Notes: generated by a model not told the origin, from the letters alone. Counted from the stretch's first letter, positions 28,009 to 37,993 are shown. The stretch: DNA of 48,092 nt from TH1177 sp042138015 (GCA_042138015.1 JBHIVA010000011.1:1-48092); one strand, 5' to 3'. Numbers and translations are program-made.

Positions 28009-28227
28009 TTATTTATTCATTCTTAGTACATCAACCTGACCACTATGTAGCCAGTCTTTTAATTCTTCATGAGATGGTTTTGCATCATGTTTCCCTGCCA
28101 AGTGTAAATGAAGAAGGACATAATTAACTTGGTTCAAAAGGGGTTTGTTATTTTCATCTCCTTTGCGTGCCTTTTCCTTTAAATCTGCTGGAACAGTATT
28201 CCACCAATCATTAAAATTTCTACCCAT
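28009..28227 (-). CDS. Small hypothetical protein (72 aa)
   Basis: A 72-residue soluble protein, starting MGRNFNDWWNTVPADLKEKA and ending near VDVLRMNK. It is rich in His, Lys and Leu with two probable helices (VNYVLLHLHLAGKHD). No family is recognised from memory beyond a general resemblance to short proteins of other Nitrososphaeria. It is a single gene between ferredoxin and a methyltransferase-like gene. Confidence 0.65.
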   Translation of the reverse strand: MGRNFNDWWNTVPADLKEKARKGDENNKPLLNQVNYVLLHLHLAGKHDAKPSHEELKDWLHSGQVDVLRMNK

Positions 28228-28358
28228 AGTATGTCTTAATACAATAGATTAATAAGCCTTTTGGGTTTTTTAAACAGCGTTATAATAGCATAAATTATTT
28301 ACTTTACCTTTAAATCATAATCTATAATAAAATATAATGTATATATTTATGTTCAAAT

Positions 28359-29198
28359 TTGTCTTTTACACTAAATGATATTCTGAAAGCCAATACTCAG
28401 TATAAACAATTTAAATTACAAGAGCATCCTATGCATCACGAAAGATTTATTTTTCCGTTATTTTCAGGAACGTATTTTTGTTATAGGAAGATAGATATTT
28501 TACGAATCGTTGCAATTGCAAAGACTTTTTCTCAAAATCCTACCTTTGTTGATATTGGATGTGGAAATGGTGACTTTTTAAGAAAAGTTAGAACATATTT
28601 ACCAAATGCTGTAGGCATAGAGCAAAACTCGACATTATTTTATATATTAAACAAACAAAAACCTGCTTACATTAGCTCCTGGCCATTGGAGCTTTTAGAT
28701 ATTGAAAAGTATTACTTTGATATTGCATTCATAGGTTGGATGCAACCAGGAACAGATTTTCGTGCTCATGTATCTAAGATGTCAGGATGTATAATTACTA
28801 CTTTTGATTCTGGAGGACAATGTGGAATAAACGGTGGATGTGAATACGAAGAGTTTGGTTTCCAAAAAATAGCATCATGGAGAACCCCATCATGGATCGA
28901 TGTAAATACAGAACTAATGAATAAATTTTATTCAGATCATTTAAAATCTAACTTAAATTTCTTATCCAACCTACGTACAGCTAATAATCTCTGGTATGTT
29001 TATTCTAAACCAAAACAATCGGCAAAAATTATAAATTCATTAAAAAATCACTTTCTAACAGAAGAAAAAAATATGATTTATTCTAAAAAACGTTATGATT
29101 TTGAAGACTTATTAGATGCATCAGGATTTCATTATGGTGAAAAGCTATTATTACAGTCATCTAAAAGGAATCTTTGGAAAATAGAATTTCATGAATAA
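28359..29198 (+). CDS. SAM-dependent methyltransferase-like protein
   Basis: A 279-residue protein with a Rossmann methyltransferase start: FVDIGCGNGDFLRKV (about 68-82) is motif I, VGIEQN (about 90-95) supplies the acidic ribose contact, and FDIAFIGWMQPG (about 127-138) replaces the usual D/N-PP-Y type motif IV. The rest, with GCIITTFDSGGQCGINGGC, is unusual and cysteine-containing. Substrate unknown; start TTG 28359 is not certain. It is the last clear gene before the 1.6-kb gene-poor stretch. Confidence 0.7.
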   Translation: MSFTLNDILKANTQYKQFKLQEHPMHHERFIFPLFSGTYFCYRKIDILRIVAIAKTFSQNPTFVDIGCGNGDFLRKVRTYLPNAVGIEQNSTLFYILNKQKPAYISSWPLELLDIEKYYFDIAFIGWMQPGTDFRAHVSKMSGCIITTFDSGGQCGINGGCEYEEFGFQKIASWRTPSWIDVNTELMNKFYSDHLKSNLNFLSNLRTANNLWYVYSKPKQSAKIINSLKNHFLTEEKNMIYSKKRYDFEDLLDASGFHYGEKLLLQSSKRNLWKIEFHE

Positions 29199-29363
29199 TA
29201 GAATAAATTAACTATTTTACTTTTTAGGAGTACTCCGGTAGTATGTTAAGATAATATGAGAAAGATAATACAAAAAGATTGAGGTATAACATACTCAATA
29301 TCGGTACAAATCTAGAAACTTAATCAAAGTCTGTCTTTATCAATCATATAAATACCAAATAAT

Positions 29364-29498
29364 TTGAAGGTTAAGGAAAGTATTGTAAAAACTTTTAGAA
29401 CACATATCATCAGATTTAGAAGGTTCCAGAGAGTAGATCGTCTGAGAAAGGATAGAGTAAACGCTTACATATCAAAAAAGGAAGTACTAATTAAGTAG
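29364..29498 (+). CDS. Short basic ORF (44 aa), possible gene fragment
   Basis: Frame open from 29352; TTG start at 29364, stop TAG 29496-29498. The peptide begins MKVKESIVKTFRTHIIRFRR and continues FQRVDRLRKDRVNAYISKKE. It is strongly basic with amphipathic helix spacing, more protein-like than the surrounding DNA. It might be the end of a lost DNA-binding or recombinase-like protein, but I recognise no family. It may also be chance. Confidence 0.25.
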   Translation: MKVKESIVKTFRTHIIRFRRFQRVDRLRKDRVNAYISKKEVLIK

Positions 29499-29960
29499 CT
29501 GATGTTGTTATTGTTGTAATGAAGGCTCACTTTTTGTAGCATGTTTTAAGCTCTACTTGGTTTATTCGGCTCAGAGGTATTTAGATACGCATTATCAATA
29601 CATAACAAAACTATAGACTACAAATAAGGTAAATCATTAATCTTAAATGACTATTCCCTGACTATGATATTATATTTACACATCAATTAGATCAGCTAGA
29701 AAAAGATTAAAACTATCAAAATACAAGAAATAATAGGACAACTCAATGATATATACTTCTTACATCGATAGATATTAATTATATTATTCAATGATAGGAA
29801 GTTAATACAATTATTTAATATTGTAGAAATAAGAATGAACGTTATTACGAATTTAATTTTGTTATTTAGTACAGCAACAGCAATATTTCTTTCTCTTTAA
29901 ATCTGATCATGATCTTTGGAGAAGATTATTTAGCGAAAAAAGTAGAAAACACTATTCAAA

Positions 29961-30104
29961 ATGATAAATGAGTTTACATAAGATAATTCTTTAGGTGCAT
30001 TAAATTTGATGGAAAAAGGAGAAGAAAAATATAGATGTATTGACCTGTTAGATACTGCAGGTCAATTAGATAGGAAAGAACTTATAACGAAATATAGAGA
30101 ATGA
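29961..30104 (+). pseudogene. Short ORF remnant with one in-frame stop
   Basis: One frame reads MINEFT, a TAA stop (29979-29981), then DNSLGALNLMEKGEEKYRCI and LLDTAGQLDRKELITKYRE to TGA 30102-30104. A single C-to-T change of a CAA codon would explain the internal stop and give a 47-residue protein. The sequence after the stop is charged and helix-like. The short downstream half could also be expressed from its own ATG at 30009. No family recognised. Confidence 0.3.
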
Positions 30105-30840
30105 AATAATAAATAAGAATTACTAATTTTTTTAGCTACAAACTGTCATTTGTTTTACTATCTAACTTTATTTTTATATATTGATAAATTTATTGTGTTA
30201 AGTATACAAAACAATAATTGAAATAATTAATGATCTTAAAACAAGTCAAATATATAATTATATAAAGGATAAGTAGGAAATTAATAAATTGGATATACCT
30301 TTAAAAATTACTGTTAAAATAATTTCTGATAGGTGATAGTTATAGCAATTTCTAACCATATAATAAATATACTATTAATTTATTATCAATATAATAGAAT
30401 ATTTTATTTTTTTAATTTAAGATATTAATTAGTAGACACTATTATATTCACCTTCAAATTTTGTGTATTAATTCTCTAGAAGTCATATCTTGAGATAGGA
30501 TTAAAAACCTGTAGTCTATTTACTTTATTTTTTTAAATAGATACCAATTCATTTCAGAAATATATGTTATAATAAATTAGATTTTTATTGATGGCTTTAT
30601 CTAATTCGTGCTACTTAGAGTTATCTTTAAGATATTTATAATACCTCTTTCATAAAAGTTAAACTAAAGAATTAACCGACATTATATGCTGTTTGGAAGC
30701 AAATTATATGTAGGAATCTGAGGTGTAACCTATGGAATACTAGTAAGTTGTATACTACCTAAATAAATTTTAAAGTAGGACAGGTTAATTTATCTATATC
30801 ACTAAAAATATAAAAATAGATAGAATTTCATCAATATTTT

Positions 30841-32517
30841 TTAAAAATTAATTGGTTTAGTTATAGCTCCTTCTGAAGATGATTTGACTAGTGATGCATA
30901 TTTTGCAAGTACTCCAGTTTTATAATGTGGTTTTATTGGTTTCCATTTTTTCACTCTTTTCATATATTCTGTTTTAGATATCAGTAAATCTATTCTTCCT
31001 TTCCTTACATCAATTGTTATTTTATCACCATTTTTTACTAATCCTATAGCACCACCTAACATCGCTTCTGGAGAAACATGTCCTATCATCAACCCTCTAG
31101 TTGCACCTGAAAACCTACCATCAGTAACCATTGCAACTTTTTCTCCTAGTCCCTGTCCTACTAAAGCAGCAGTTACTGCCAACATTTCCCTCATTCCTGG
31201 TCCACCTTTCGGGCCTTCATATCTTATAATAACAATATCTCCTTCCACAATTTCCTTCTGCGCAATTGCTTTGAAGGCATCTTCCTCATTTTCAAATACT
31301 TTAGCTATGCCGATAAATTTAGTTATATTCACTCCAGCAATTTTTACTACAGCACCTTCTGGAGCTAAAGAACCTCTCAAAATTTTGATAGTTCCTTCAC
31401 TATGCAAGGGTTTATCAAATGGCCTTAAAATATCTTCATTAGGAGTATTTTTTGTAAATACTTCTAAATTCTCTTTCATACTTTTCCCTGTTACTGTAAG
31501 TGTTTTTCCATTGATTAATCCTTTTTTTAATAAATTCTTTAACACTATAGGAATACCTCCAATTTTATCCAAATCAAGCATTACATATAATCCGCCAGGT
31601 CTCATGTTGACGACATGAGGAGTACGTTTTCTAATTCTTTCAAAATCTCCTAGAGTAAGCTTAACGCCAATTTCTCTAGCTATTGCTAACAAATGAAGAA
31701 CTGCATTAGTCGATCCTCCTAAAGCGTTTATAATCGCTATTGCATTTTCAAAAGATTCAAAAGTCATTATGTCTTTGGGACATATATGATTTTCTAATAG
31801 ATTATGAATCTTATTTCCAGTCTCATAACAAAATTGGTTTCTTCTTTTACTTTCTGCTGGAGGAGAAGCACTTCCTGGTAACGACATTCCTAAAGCTTCA
31901 CTCACAGATGCCATTGTGTTTGCAGTATACATTCCACCACAAGAACCTGCGGAAGGACATGCTACGTTTTCTAATTGGATTAACTCTTCCAATTTCATAT
32001 TCCCAGCTTCGTACGAACCAACTGCTTCATATACATCCTGTATAGTAACGTCTTTATTATTCCAATTTCCAGGCATAATAGTTCCGCCATATACAAAAAT
32101 TGATGGAAGGTTTAATCGTGCCATTGCCATTAATGTTCCAGGGAGGCTTTTATCACAACCCGAAATTCCAACCAAGCCATCATACTTGTGTGCTCTCATC
32201 ATTATCTCTATAGAATCTGCAATTATTTCTCTGCTGACTAGAGAAGCCTTCATTCCTTCATGACCCATAGCTATTCCATCAGAAACTGCAATTGTGGTAA
32301 ATTCCCTTGGAGTACAATTAGAATCTGTTACTCCTTTTTTTGAAAATTGTGCAAGCTTACCTAAATGTATGTTACAAGGTGTAGCTTCATTTGATGTAGA
32401 AGATACACCAATAAGAGGTTTATTTAGATCTTGGTCATTCAATCCCATTGCTTTGTACATTGCTCTGTGTGGAGCTCTTGAATATCCATCTAGTGTCTCT
32501 CTACTAGGCAGTTCCAT
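30841..32517 (-). CDS. ilvD: Dihydroxy-acid dehydratase
   Basis: A 558-residue Fe-S dehydratase that makes the 2-oxoacid precursors of Val, Leu and Ile. Fe-S cysteines lie in ATPCNIHLG (about 46-54), GISGCDKSLPG (about 117-127) and CPSAGSCGGMYTANTMA (about 188-204). The C-terminal GRFSGATRGLMIGHVSPEA (about 462-480) is the substrate-loop signature. Full length and intact. It feeds IlvE (9.4 kb) and the LeuCD branch. Confidence 0.96.
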   Translation of the reverse strand: MELPSRETLDGYSRAPHRAMYKAMGLNDQDLNKPLIGVSSTSNEATPCNIHLGKLAQFSKKGVTDSNCTPREFTTIAVSDGIAMGHEGMKASLVSREIIADSIEIMMRAHKYDGLVGISGCDKSLPGTLMAMARLNLPSIFVYGGTIMPGNWNNKDVTIQDVYEAVGSYEAGNMKLEELIQLENVACPSAGSCGGMYTANTMASVSEALGMSLPGSASPPAESKRRNQFCYETGNKIHNLLENHICPKDIMTFESFENAIAIINALGGSTNAVLHLLAIAREIGVKLTLGDFERIRKRTPHVVNMRPGGLYVMLDLDKIGGIPIVLKNLLKKGLINGKTLTVTGKSMKENLEVFTKNTPNEDILRPFDKPLHSEGTIKILRGSLAPEGAVVKIAGVNITKFIGIAKVFENEEDAFKAIAQKEIVEGDIVIIRYEGPKGGPGMREMLAVTAALVGQGLGEKVAMVTDGRFSGATRGLMIGHVSPEAMLGGAIGLVKNGDKITIDVRKGRIDLLISKTEYMKRVKKWKPIKPHYKTGVLAKYASLVKSSSEGAITKPINF

Positions 32518-32607
32518 TAAAAAAAGGATCTAGTATTATATTTTTATACTCTTTGATTTGTTTAGAATAATTTAGTCTATAACATGCTCATAAAATAATC
32601 TTATCAT

Positions 32608-32796
32608 CTATTCTATAAAAGCTGTAATCTTAATAGTATCAAATCCCTCAATCTTGAATATAGTTTCGCACATTCCACATGGAGCATTACCACTTGTCAA
32701 ATCGGACGCAGATATTTCATCATTCTGATATTCACATTTTGGACATTTAAATGACACAGATACACTAAAATCTTCTATATTCATCGCTTCTGCCAT
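32608..32796 (-). CDS. Small zinc-ribbon protein (62 aa)
   Basis: A 62-residue protein with two CxxC pairs, FKCPKCEYQ (about 17-25) and APCGMCET (about 38-45), spaced as in a zinc ribbon. An acidic, Ser/Asp-rich linker lies between. Such small ribbons act in transcription, ribosome or RNA handling, but no specific role can be given. It is 90 bp from ilvD on the same strand with its own start at 32796. Confidence 0.65.
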   Translation of the reverse strand: MAEAMNIEDFSVSVSFKCPKCEYQNDEISASDLTSGNAPCGMCETIFKIEGFDTIKITAFIE

Positions 32797-33157
32797 ATTT
32801 TAAAAGATAGGACAGGATAGTGATATTTAAAATTGGCTATTTATAGTAAATCATCTAACTCACTCTAACCTTAATATTTACGCTCGTACAATGGTTGATT
32901 CTTATGAGGATTGAAAACTTTCAGGCGAATATATATTATAAACAATATAAATAAATGGTTTTTTGTATCTGAAATTCCATTTGTTTTAAAATATTGTATA
33001 AAAATATATTTGTATTAATGATTTAATGATTTAAGACTTCTAATCATAGCATAACATGGTCAATCAAAAAGAGTTATTCAATTGAAAAACAATAAATTGT
33101 TTGCTTGACTAATATCAAGGAATAAATAACATTATCATCTTAAAATAGAAAATTATT
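32797..33157. other. Intergenic stretch, divergent promoter region
   Basis: A 361-bp AT-rich gap between the zinc-ribbon gene (minus) and the HIT gene (plus), so it must contain both promoters. Several TATA-like tracts are present. I see no tRNA, repeat array or coding-like frame in it. Confidence 0.35.
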
Positions 33158-33613
33158 ATGAATTACTATCAGGATAATTCATGCATATTCTGTTCAATTA
33201 TTAAAGGTAATATTAAAGGAATAATTGTTTATCAAGATGATAAATTTTTAGCAATAATGGATAAATATCCTATAACAACTGGACATACTTTAGTTATTCC
33301 AAAGAAACATTATGATACAATACTTTTTATGCTACCTAACGAAGTTGGAGAATTATATTCATTAGTAAGTATAATAGCAAAAGCCGTAGTATCAGCTATC
33401 TCAGCAGATGGATTTAACATAGGACAAAATAATGGAAGGTCTGCAAATCAAATTATTCCACATGTACATGTTCATATTATACCCAGGTTTAAAAATGATA
33501 ATCCTAATGGAAGATGGCCAACACGTTATATAGCTAGTGAAATTGAATTATTGAGTTATTCAGAAAAAATAAAAAATAATTTAGATGACTCATTATTATC
33601 TAGTTTTAATTAA
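33158..33613 (+). CDS. HIT family nucleotide hydrolase/transferase
   Basis: A 151-residue histidine-triad protein. The N-terminal zinc pair CIFCSIIKG (about 9-17) is followed by the triad IIPHVHVHIIPRF (about 104-116) with the catalytic middle His. PITTGHTLVIPKKH (about 43-56) is the other family motif. HIT proteins cleave nucleoside phosphoramidates or dinucleotides such as Ap4A or AMP-lysine. Normal length, single gene. Confidence 0.92.
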   Translation: MNYYQDNSCIFCSIIKGNIKGIIVYQDDKFLAIMDKYPITTGHTLVIPKKHYDTILFMLPNEVGELYSLVSIIAKAVVSAISADGFNIGQNNGRSANQIIPHVHVHIIPRFKNDNPNGRWPTRYIASEIELLSYSEKIKNNLDDSLLSSFN

Positions 33614-34507
33614 ATTAGATTTGTAGAAACGAACAAAACAGAAACATTGTAAAATTAATTTTTAAACATGCAAACCAATTTATTAGATTAGCAAATCATT
33701 TTTTGCATTCTTGTTTCCACAAGGATTATTTTTTTTACTATATTGAAGATTTATCTTTATTCCTATGTCAGTAAAGATGTTTGATAGTTAAAAATTCATG
33801 TTACTTTTTTTATTAATAGTATATCATAGCAATTCCTATCATCAATAGGTCAATGTGATACTTTCCTCACGTAAGCATTCATTGGTAACTTGTAATAATA
33901 ATTTCTTTTTTTCATATAAACTTCATGTATATTTAAGTAACTTCTCTAATAAATCATTTATGATATATCAATGCTCTCTTGATTATTACCTTGATCGCAC
34001 TCAAAAAGGTCGCATTCAAAATTATAATTCATCCAAATTCTTACTCAGAAATTGATAAGAATTTATTGAAAAAATATTCTATAGTTTCTATTGTTAATAT
34101 AATTAATTAAAATATACTCTCATGTATACTATTAAACTTATAAATTAATCTTGATATATAACTTTATAATTTTGTTTGTAATAAATCTAGCTCATTATCT
34201 AAGTTCCTATTACATTATAACTAATATCTTATAAATTTAATAAGAGACTCTTTTGTAATTTTTCTAATTTACATAATATGACTGAAACAATATCTCTAAA
34301 TAGGTTAAGAATAGTTAGTTAGGTTAAAAATTACAAATTCTTATTTTTTAATACACAGAATTTATTTAATCATACTATTTCGTTTATAATAAAATAGATA
34401 ATATAAATATCGTTTTATAATTATATAAATATTTAATGGATATATAAGATACCATCTAATCACAAAAAGGTTTGAATTAATAAATATTTACTTGAAAAGA
34501 TCACAAA
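33614..34507. other. Intergenic stretch, no gene seen
   Basis: An 894-bp AT-rich stretch between the HIT gene and the convergent end of serS. The longest frame (33855-34055, 66 codons) is Ser/Asn/Phe-rich with no start signal and looks like chance. No tRNA, inverted repeat of note or repeat array found. A small RNA cannot be ruled out by eye. Confidence 0.4.
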
Positions 34508-35779
34508 TCATTTAAATTTTATCATATTTATACCTCCAATATACTTTTGCAGAACATCTGGAATTATAATTCCATCAGAAGATTGATAGTTTTCTAGCAA
34601 AGCTACCAATGTTCTCTGAGTTGCGACTAACGTACTATTTAACGTATGAACTAATCTAGTTTCTTCACTTATCTTATCTCTAAATCTAACTAATAGCCTT
34701 CTAGCCTGATAATCAGTACAATTTGAACACGATACTATTTCTCGATATTGTTTCTGTGCAGGGATCCAAGCTTCTATATCGTATGTCTTAGCAGAAATCT
34801 TGCCTACATCAGATGAACACAATAGCACAACTCTATATGGTATTCCTAGTTTTTTGTAAAACTCTTCTGCAATACTTAACATACGTTCATGTTCTTCCCA
34901 AGACTTTTCAGGACGACTAAAAACAAATTGTTCAATCTTGTCAAAATGGTGTACACGAAAAATTCCTTTCATATCTTTACCATGCGCTCCTGCTTCTTTT
35001 CTAAAACATGGACTAACTCCAGCATATCTTATAGGTAATTTTGAACCTTCTAAGATCTCGTTCATATGCATCGAAACCATGGCATGTTCAGATGTACCAA
35101 TCATAAATAGATCTTCACCTTCAATTTTGTATATAACATCCCTAAAGTCTTCTAATATGACAGCTCCTTCCATTGAATTTTTTCTAATCATGTATGGTGG
35201 TTGTAGCAAGGTATATCCTCTTTCATATAGAAAATCTAAAGCAAAACTAATCAATGCTTGGTTTATTCTTACCAATTGATCTTTAAGAAAATAAAATCTA
35301 GAGCCAGATATTTTAGAAGCTCTATCAATATCAATCAAGTCTAAATTATGACCTATGTCAATGTGATCCTTTATTGGATAGCCAAATTGCTTAATTGTTC
35401 CATACTTTCTGATAATAACATTATCAGTTTCTGACTTTCCAATAGGTACAGATTCATGAATTAAATTTGGAAGTAACATAATATACCTTTTAAATTTTGA
35501 ATCTACATCCAATATTTTACTTTCAAGTGATTTGATTCTGTTTCCAATCTGATTCATCAATTTAATGTCTTCTGATATATCTTGTTTATTTCTTTTTTTA
35601 GAAGATATTATATTTGCAATATTATTTTTTTTATGTCTTTCTTCTTGTAATTCTATTATTAATTTTCTACGTTTGCTGTCATTTTCAAGCAAATCTTCTA
35701 TTGGAAATTTTACATCTCTTTTTCTTAACATATCAGTTACTTTATTTATATCATTTCTTAGAATTTTAGGATCAATCAT
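34508..35779 (-). CDS. serS: Seryl-tRNA synthetase
   Basis: A 423-residue class II synthetase of the common bacterial/archaeal type, not the methanogen type. The N-terminal 100 residues form the tRNA-binding coiled coil (LLENDSKRRKLIIELQEERH, Lys/Glu rich). Motif 2 is PCFRKEAGAHGKDMKGIFRV (about 256-275) and motif 3 is near LVATQRTLVALLENYQ (about 386-401). KYGTIKQFGYPIKDHIDIG before the core is typical. It overlaps pcc1 by 8 bp at its start and belongs to the rps15-DHH-pcc1 operon. Confidence 0.96.
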   Translation of the reverse strand: MIDPKILRNDINKVTDMLRKRDVKFPIEDLLENDSKRRKLIIELQEERHKKNNIANIISSKKRNKQDISEDIKLMNQIGNRIKSLESKILDVDSKFKRYIMLLPNLIHESVPIGKSETDNVIIRKYGTIKQFGYPIKDHIDIGHNLDLIDIDRASKISGSRFYFLKDQLVRINQALISFALDFLYERGYTLLQPPYMIRKNSMEGAVILEDFRDVIYKIEGEDLFMIGTSEHAMVSMHMNEILEGSKLPIRYAGVSPCFRKEAGAHGKDMKGIFRVHHFDKIEQFVFSRPEKSWEEHERMLSIAEEFYKKLGIPYRVVLLCSSDVGKISAKTYDIEAWIPAQKQYREIVSCSNCTDYQARRLLVRFRDKISEETRLVHTLNSTLVATQRTLVALLENYQSSDGIIIPDVLQKYIGGINMIKFK

Positions 35780-36026
35780 GATCTATCACTTTTTTAGCAA
35801 TTGAAATATGATTTAATATTTCATCTATTGTATTTATTAAAGTTGTAATATTTGTGGATTCTATATCGATAATAAGCACATTTTTACTAGACGACATTTC
35901 TAAGTTAAGTCCATTTGGAAAATTAATATTATCTGGCAGTAACGCTTTCATAATTACATCCTTTTCTTTATTTCTTGAAAACTCTACCTCAATATTAACT
36001 GATATTTTAAAAATTTTTTTCCCCAT
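35772..36026 (-). CDS. pcc1: KEOPS complex subunit Pcc1
   Basis: An 84-residue beta-beta-alpha-type protein that fits the KEOPS subunit Pcc1 (VNIEVEFSRNKEKDVIMKAL, then LNLEMSSSKNVLIIDIEST). Pcc1 dimerises KEOPS, which makes t6A37 in tRNAs reading ANN codons. The identification leans on size, fold pattern and the archaeal gene order next to S15 and a DHH protein, because Pcc1 has little sequence signature. It overlaps serS by 8 bp and follows the DHH gene by 9 bp. Confidence 0.78.
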   Translation of the reverse strand: MGKKIFKISVNIEVEFSRNKEKDVIMKALLPDNINFPNGLNLEMSSSKNVLIIDIESTNITTLINTIDEILNHISIAKKVIDHD

Positions 36027-36035
36027 ATTTTCATA

Positions 36036-37454
36036 TTAAGATAATCTTTTTCTAATCGAAGAAGAAAATTCTTCAACTCTAGAGAAAGGAATATTAATTA
36101 TGACTTCATCACTAGAATTTTGAAGTTGATTATTATACGTTAAATATCCTTGTAATATATATTCTAGTTCTTTTGTATTGTAATCAATACCTTTCTTAAT
36201 ATAAAATCTATATGTATCATTATTCGTTAATGTTCTTAAAAATAGCAACTTTTTTTTAAAAGAAAGAGATTCACTTAGTATCAAAGAAATATCATTAATT
36301 ATTTCTTCATTTAGTATTCCTTCACCATGCACAAAAACAATAGAATCTTTATCAAAAATCCGCCATTTTTCTGTAAATATTCTTTCAAGTGAATTCATGA
36401 TATTTATCTTATAATCAAAAACTAATTTTTCAATTTCTGTTAATGTATTGTTTCTTTCTCCCATACAAATACCTATAGCTAATCCAGTTTTTTTATAATT
36501 AATACAAGATTTAATTGCAAAAACAAATTCCATTGCATTTTTTAATATACTATTTCTATCTTCTTTTATAAATTCAAATATGTATCCAATTAGACTATTA
36601 GATATATTTTCAATATAGTTATTCATATCGTCATTTCTAGAATGAGATAAAAATATAAATTTTGTAATAGCGTCCAGTAGCATATTCTTTTCCTCCTCTG
36701 AAATTTCTGCAAATGTTCTTATCCTTCTACCTCTATTCATAACTATTCCAGCATTCTTTAAAATTTTATAGCAATTTTCTTTATTCCAAGTAATTCCTTC
36801 AATATAAGGAGAAATATTGTATGCTAATGCTTCATGTAATGATTTATGGTCAAGGTTGTTAAAAATCAGACCAGTTCTCATATTTAAAACTCCTATTGAT
36901 AAAGCACTGGATGCAATTTCTGCGTTCAATCCGATTAAAGATTTTTTTGGTCCTGAATTTTGTTTTTCTGCTAAAGCAGACACTATCACTAAAGGTGATA
37001 ATTTCTTATTTTCTCTCGCAATTTTTTCTGAAAGTAAAAATGTCACTCCGCACGAAGTTATTTCTCTATTTCCATCAATGCCATATAAATAAGGATTAAT
37101 TATCTTTTCTTGATATTCTTTTATTTGTTCTTTGGAAATTATATCATGACTTATTATTATAAATTTATTTTTAAATAAATTGTTAATTTTTGAAATTTCT
37201 TTAGAATTAAAATCAATAAAAATATTTAAATCGTGGTTTTCTGCAAATATTTTTGACAGTACATCAGAATCTAAGTCAACTTCTAACCTAAATGTAAACC
37301 TCGTATTAGATTTTAGTAATACATATGAAATAAGACTTCCAGCCGTAATTCCGTCGCAACTCTTTCTCGCAACTACTATTATGTCTTTCTCAACAAATTG
37401 ATTGAGCTTCTCTATAATAGTCTTAAGAGCTGTATCAAAGTCATTTTTAACCAT
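36036..37454 (-). CDS. DHH/RecJ-Cdc45-like protein with degenerate catalytic motifs
   Basis: A 472-residue protein of the archaeal RecJ/DHH family (the S15-linked replisome family that gave Cdc45/GAN). The motif I region reads VVARKSCDGITAGSLI (about 25-40), where active enzymes have H-x-D-x-D-G-type residues; the first Asp is Ser. The motif at about 101-106 reads IISHDII, where DHH would be expected. The C-terminal DHHA1-like part has a weak HGEGI. So it is probably not a nuclease and may act as a structural partner of GINS/MCM. It sits 6 bp after rps15 in the same operon. Confidence 0.75.
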   Translation of the reverse strand: MVKNDFDTALKTIIEKLNQFVEKDIIVVARKSCDGITAGSLISYVLLKSNTRFTFRLEVDLDSDVLSKIFAENHDLNIFIDFNSKEISKINNLFKNKFIIISHDIISKEQIKEYQEKIINPYLYGIDGNREITSCGVTFLLSEKIARENKKLSPLVIVSALAEKQNSGPKKSLIGLNAEIASSALSIGVLNMRTGLIFNNLDHKSLHEALAYNISPYIEGITWNKENCYKILKNAGIVMNRGRRIRTFAEISEEEKNMLLDAITKFIFLSHSRNDDMNNYIENISNSLIGYIFEFIKEDRNSILKNAMEFVFAIKSCINYKKTGLAIGICMGERNNTLTEIEKLVFDYKINIMNSLERIFTEKWRIFDKDSIVFVHGEGILNEEIINDISLILSESLSFKKKLLFLRTLTNNDTYRFYIKKGIDYNTKELEYILQGYLTYNNQLQNSSDEVIINIPFSRVEEFSSSIRKRLS

Positions 37455-37460
37455 TATTAT

Positions 37461-37910
37461 CTATTCTAATTGTGCAATAATTGCTGAGTATTTCCAATTT
37501 GCGGGTATTTTACTACTCTTCTTGTAATACTTTGAAATTCTGTGAATTTTAGATTCTATTAATTCAAGAGATCGAATATTTCTATGATCACTATTATGTA
37601 ACTTAAGGTGTTTCTGAAGGCCCAATGCTTTTTGTACCAATTTATTTAAATCTTCTGGCATTGGTTGTGCAATATCATTTTCATTCAGAATCTGAGTAAT
37701 GGACTTTCCAAGAATAGGTTTTACTAATGGTATTGCATATTCATCTCTAAGGTGTAAACCAATTTCGCTAGGAGATAACCCATCTTTTGATAATTTAAGT
37801 ATAATTTCTACTATTTCTTTTGGTTTGAGTTTTATCCAACTTGGCGCATCTTTAATAGCAGGTCTAGTTGAATGAGACTTACCATGAGTATGAGCATGAG
37901 TACGAGCCAT
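37461..37910 (-). CDS. rps15: Ribosomal protein uS15
   Basis: A 149-residue archaeal/eukaryotic-type S15, with N-terminal ARTHAHTHGKSHSTRP (an archaeal basic tail) and the conserved ESKIHRISKYYKKSSKIP near the C-terminus. LSPSEIGLHLRDEYAIP (about 44-60) is a family signature. It binds 16S rRNA in the small subunit platform. It heads the operon with the DHH protein, Pcc1 and serS, a gene order typical of archaea. Confidence 0.95.
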   Translation of the reverse strand: MARTHAHTHGKSHSTRPAIKDAPSWIKLKPKEIVEIILKLSKDGLSPSEIGLHLRDEYAIPLVKPILGKSITQILNENDIAQPMPEDLNKLVQKALGLQKHLKLHNSDHRNIRSLELIESKIHRISKYYKKSSKIPANWKYSAIIAQLE

Positions 37911-37972
37911 ATTGATATTTATTTTTTTACATATCTTAAATGTTACTTAATTAACATTTAACATAAAAAAAG

Positions 37973-37980
37973 TTAAATAA
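37973..37980 (+). promoter_or_regulatory. TATA-like box for the first AMO-locus small gene
   Basis: TTAAATAA at 37973-37980 lies about 24 bp before ATG 37997 and 33 bp before ATG 38006. This spacing matches a leaderless or near-leaderless archaeal promoter and helps choose the start downstream of GTG 37994. Confidence 0.5.
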
Positions 37981-37993
37981 TTGAATCTGAAAA

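Larger units (their letters stand above)
29199..30840 (+). other. 1.6-kb gene-poor stretch with apparent gene remnants
   Basis: No frame long enough to be an ordinary gene occurs in 1,642 bp on either strand. Two short coding-like pieces stand out (29364-29498 and 29961-30104, listed separately). The rest is AT-rich with many stops. I see no terminal inverted repeat or target-site duplication, so a recent insertion sequence is not supported; a decayed gene region is the simplest reading. Confidence 0.45.

Noticed and set aside
29199..30840. Insertion sequence in the gene-poor stretch
   Set aside because: No terminal inverted repeats, target-site duplication or transposase motif were found by eye.
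33855..34055. 66-codon open frame in the 33.6-34.5 kb gap
   Set aside because: Ser/Asn/Phe/Leu-rich, no promoter spacing, no recognisable motif; typical of chance frames in AT-rich DNA.
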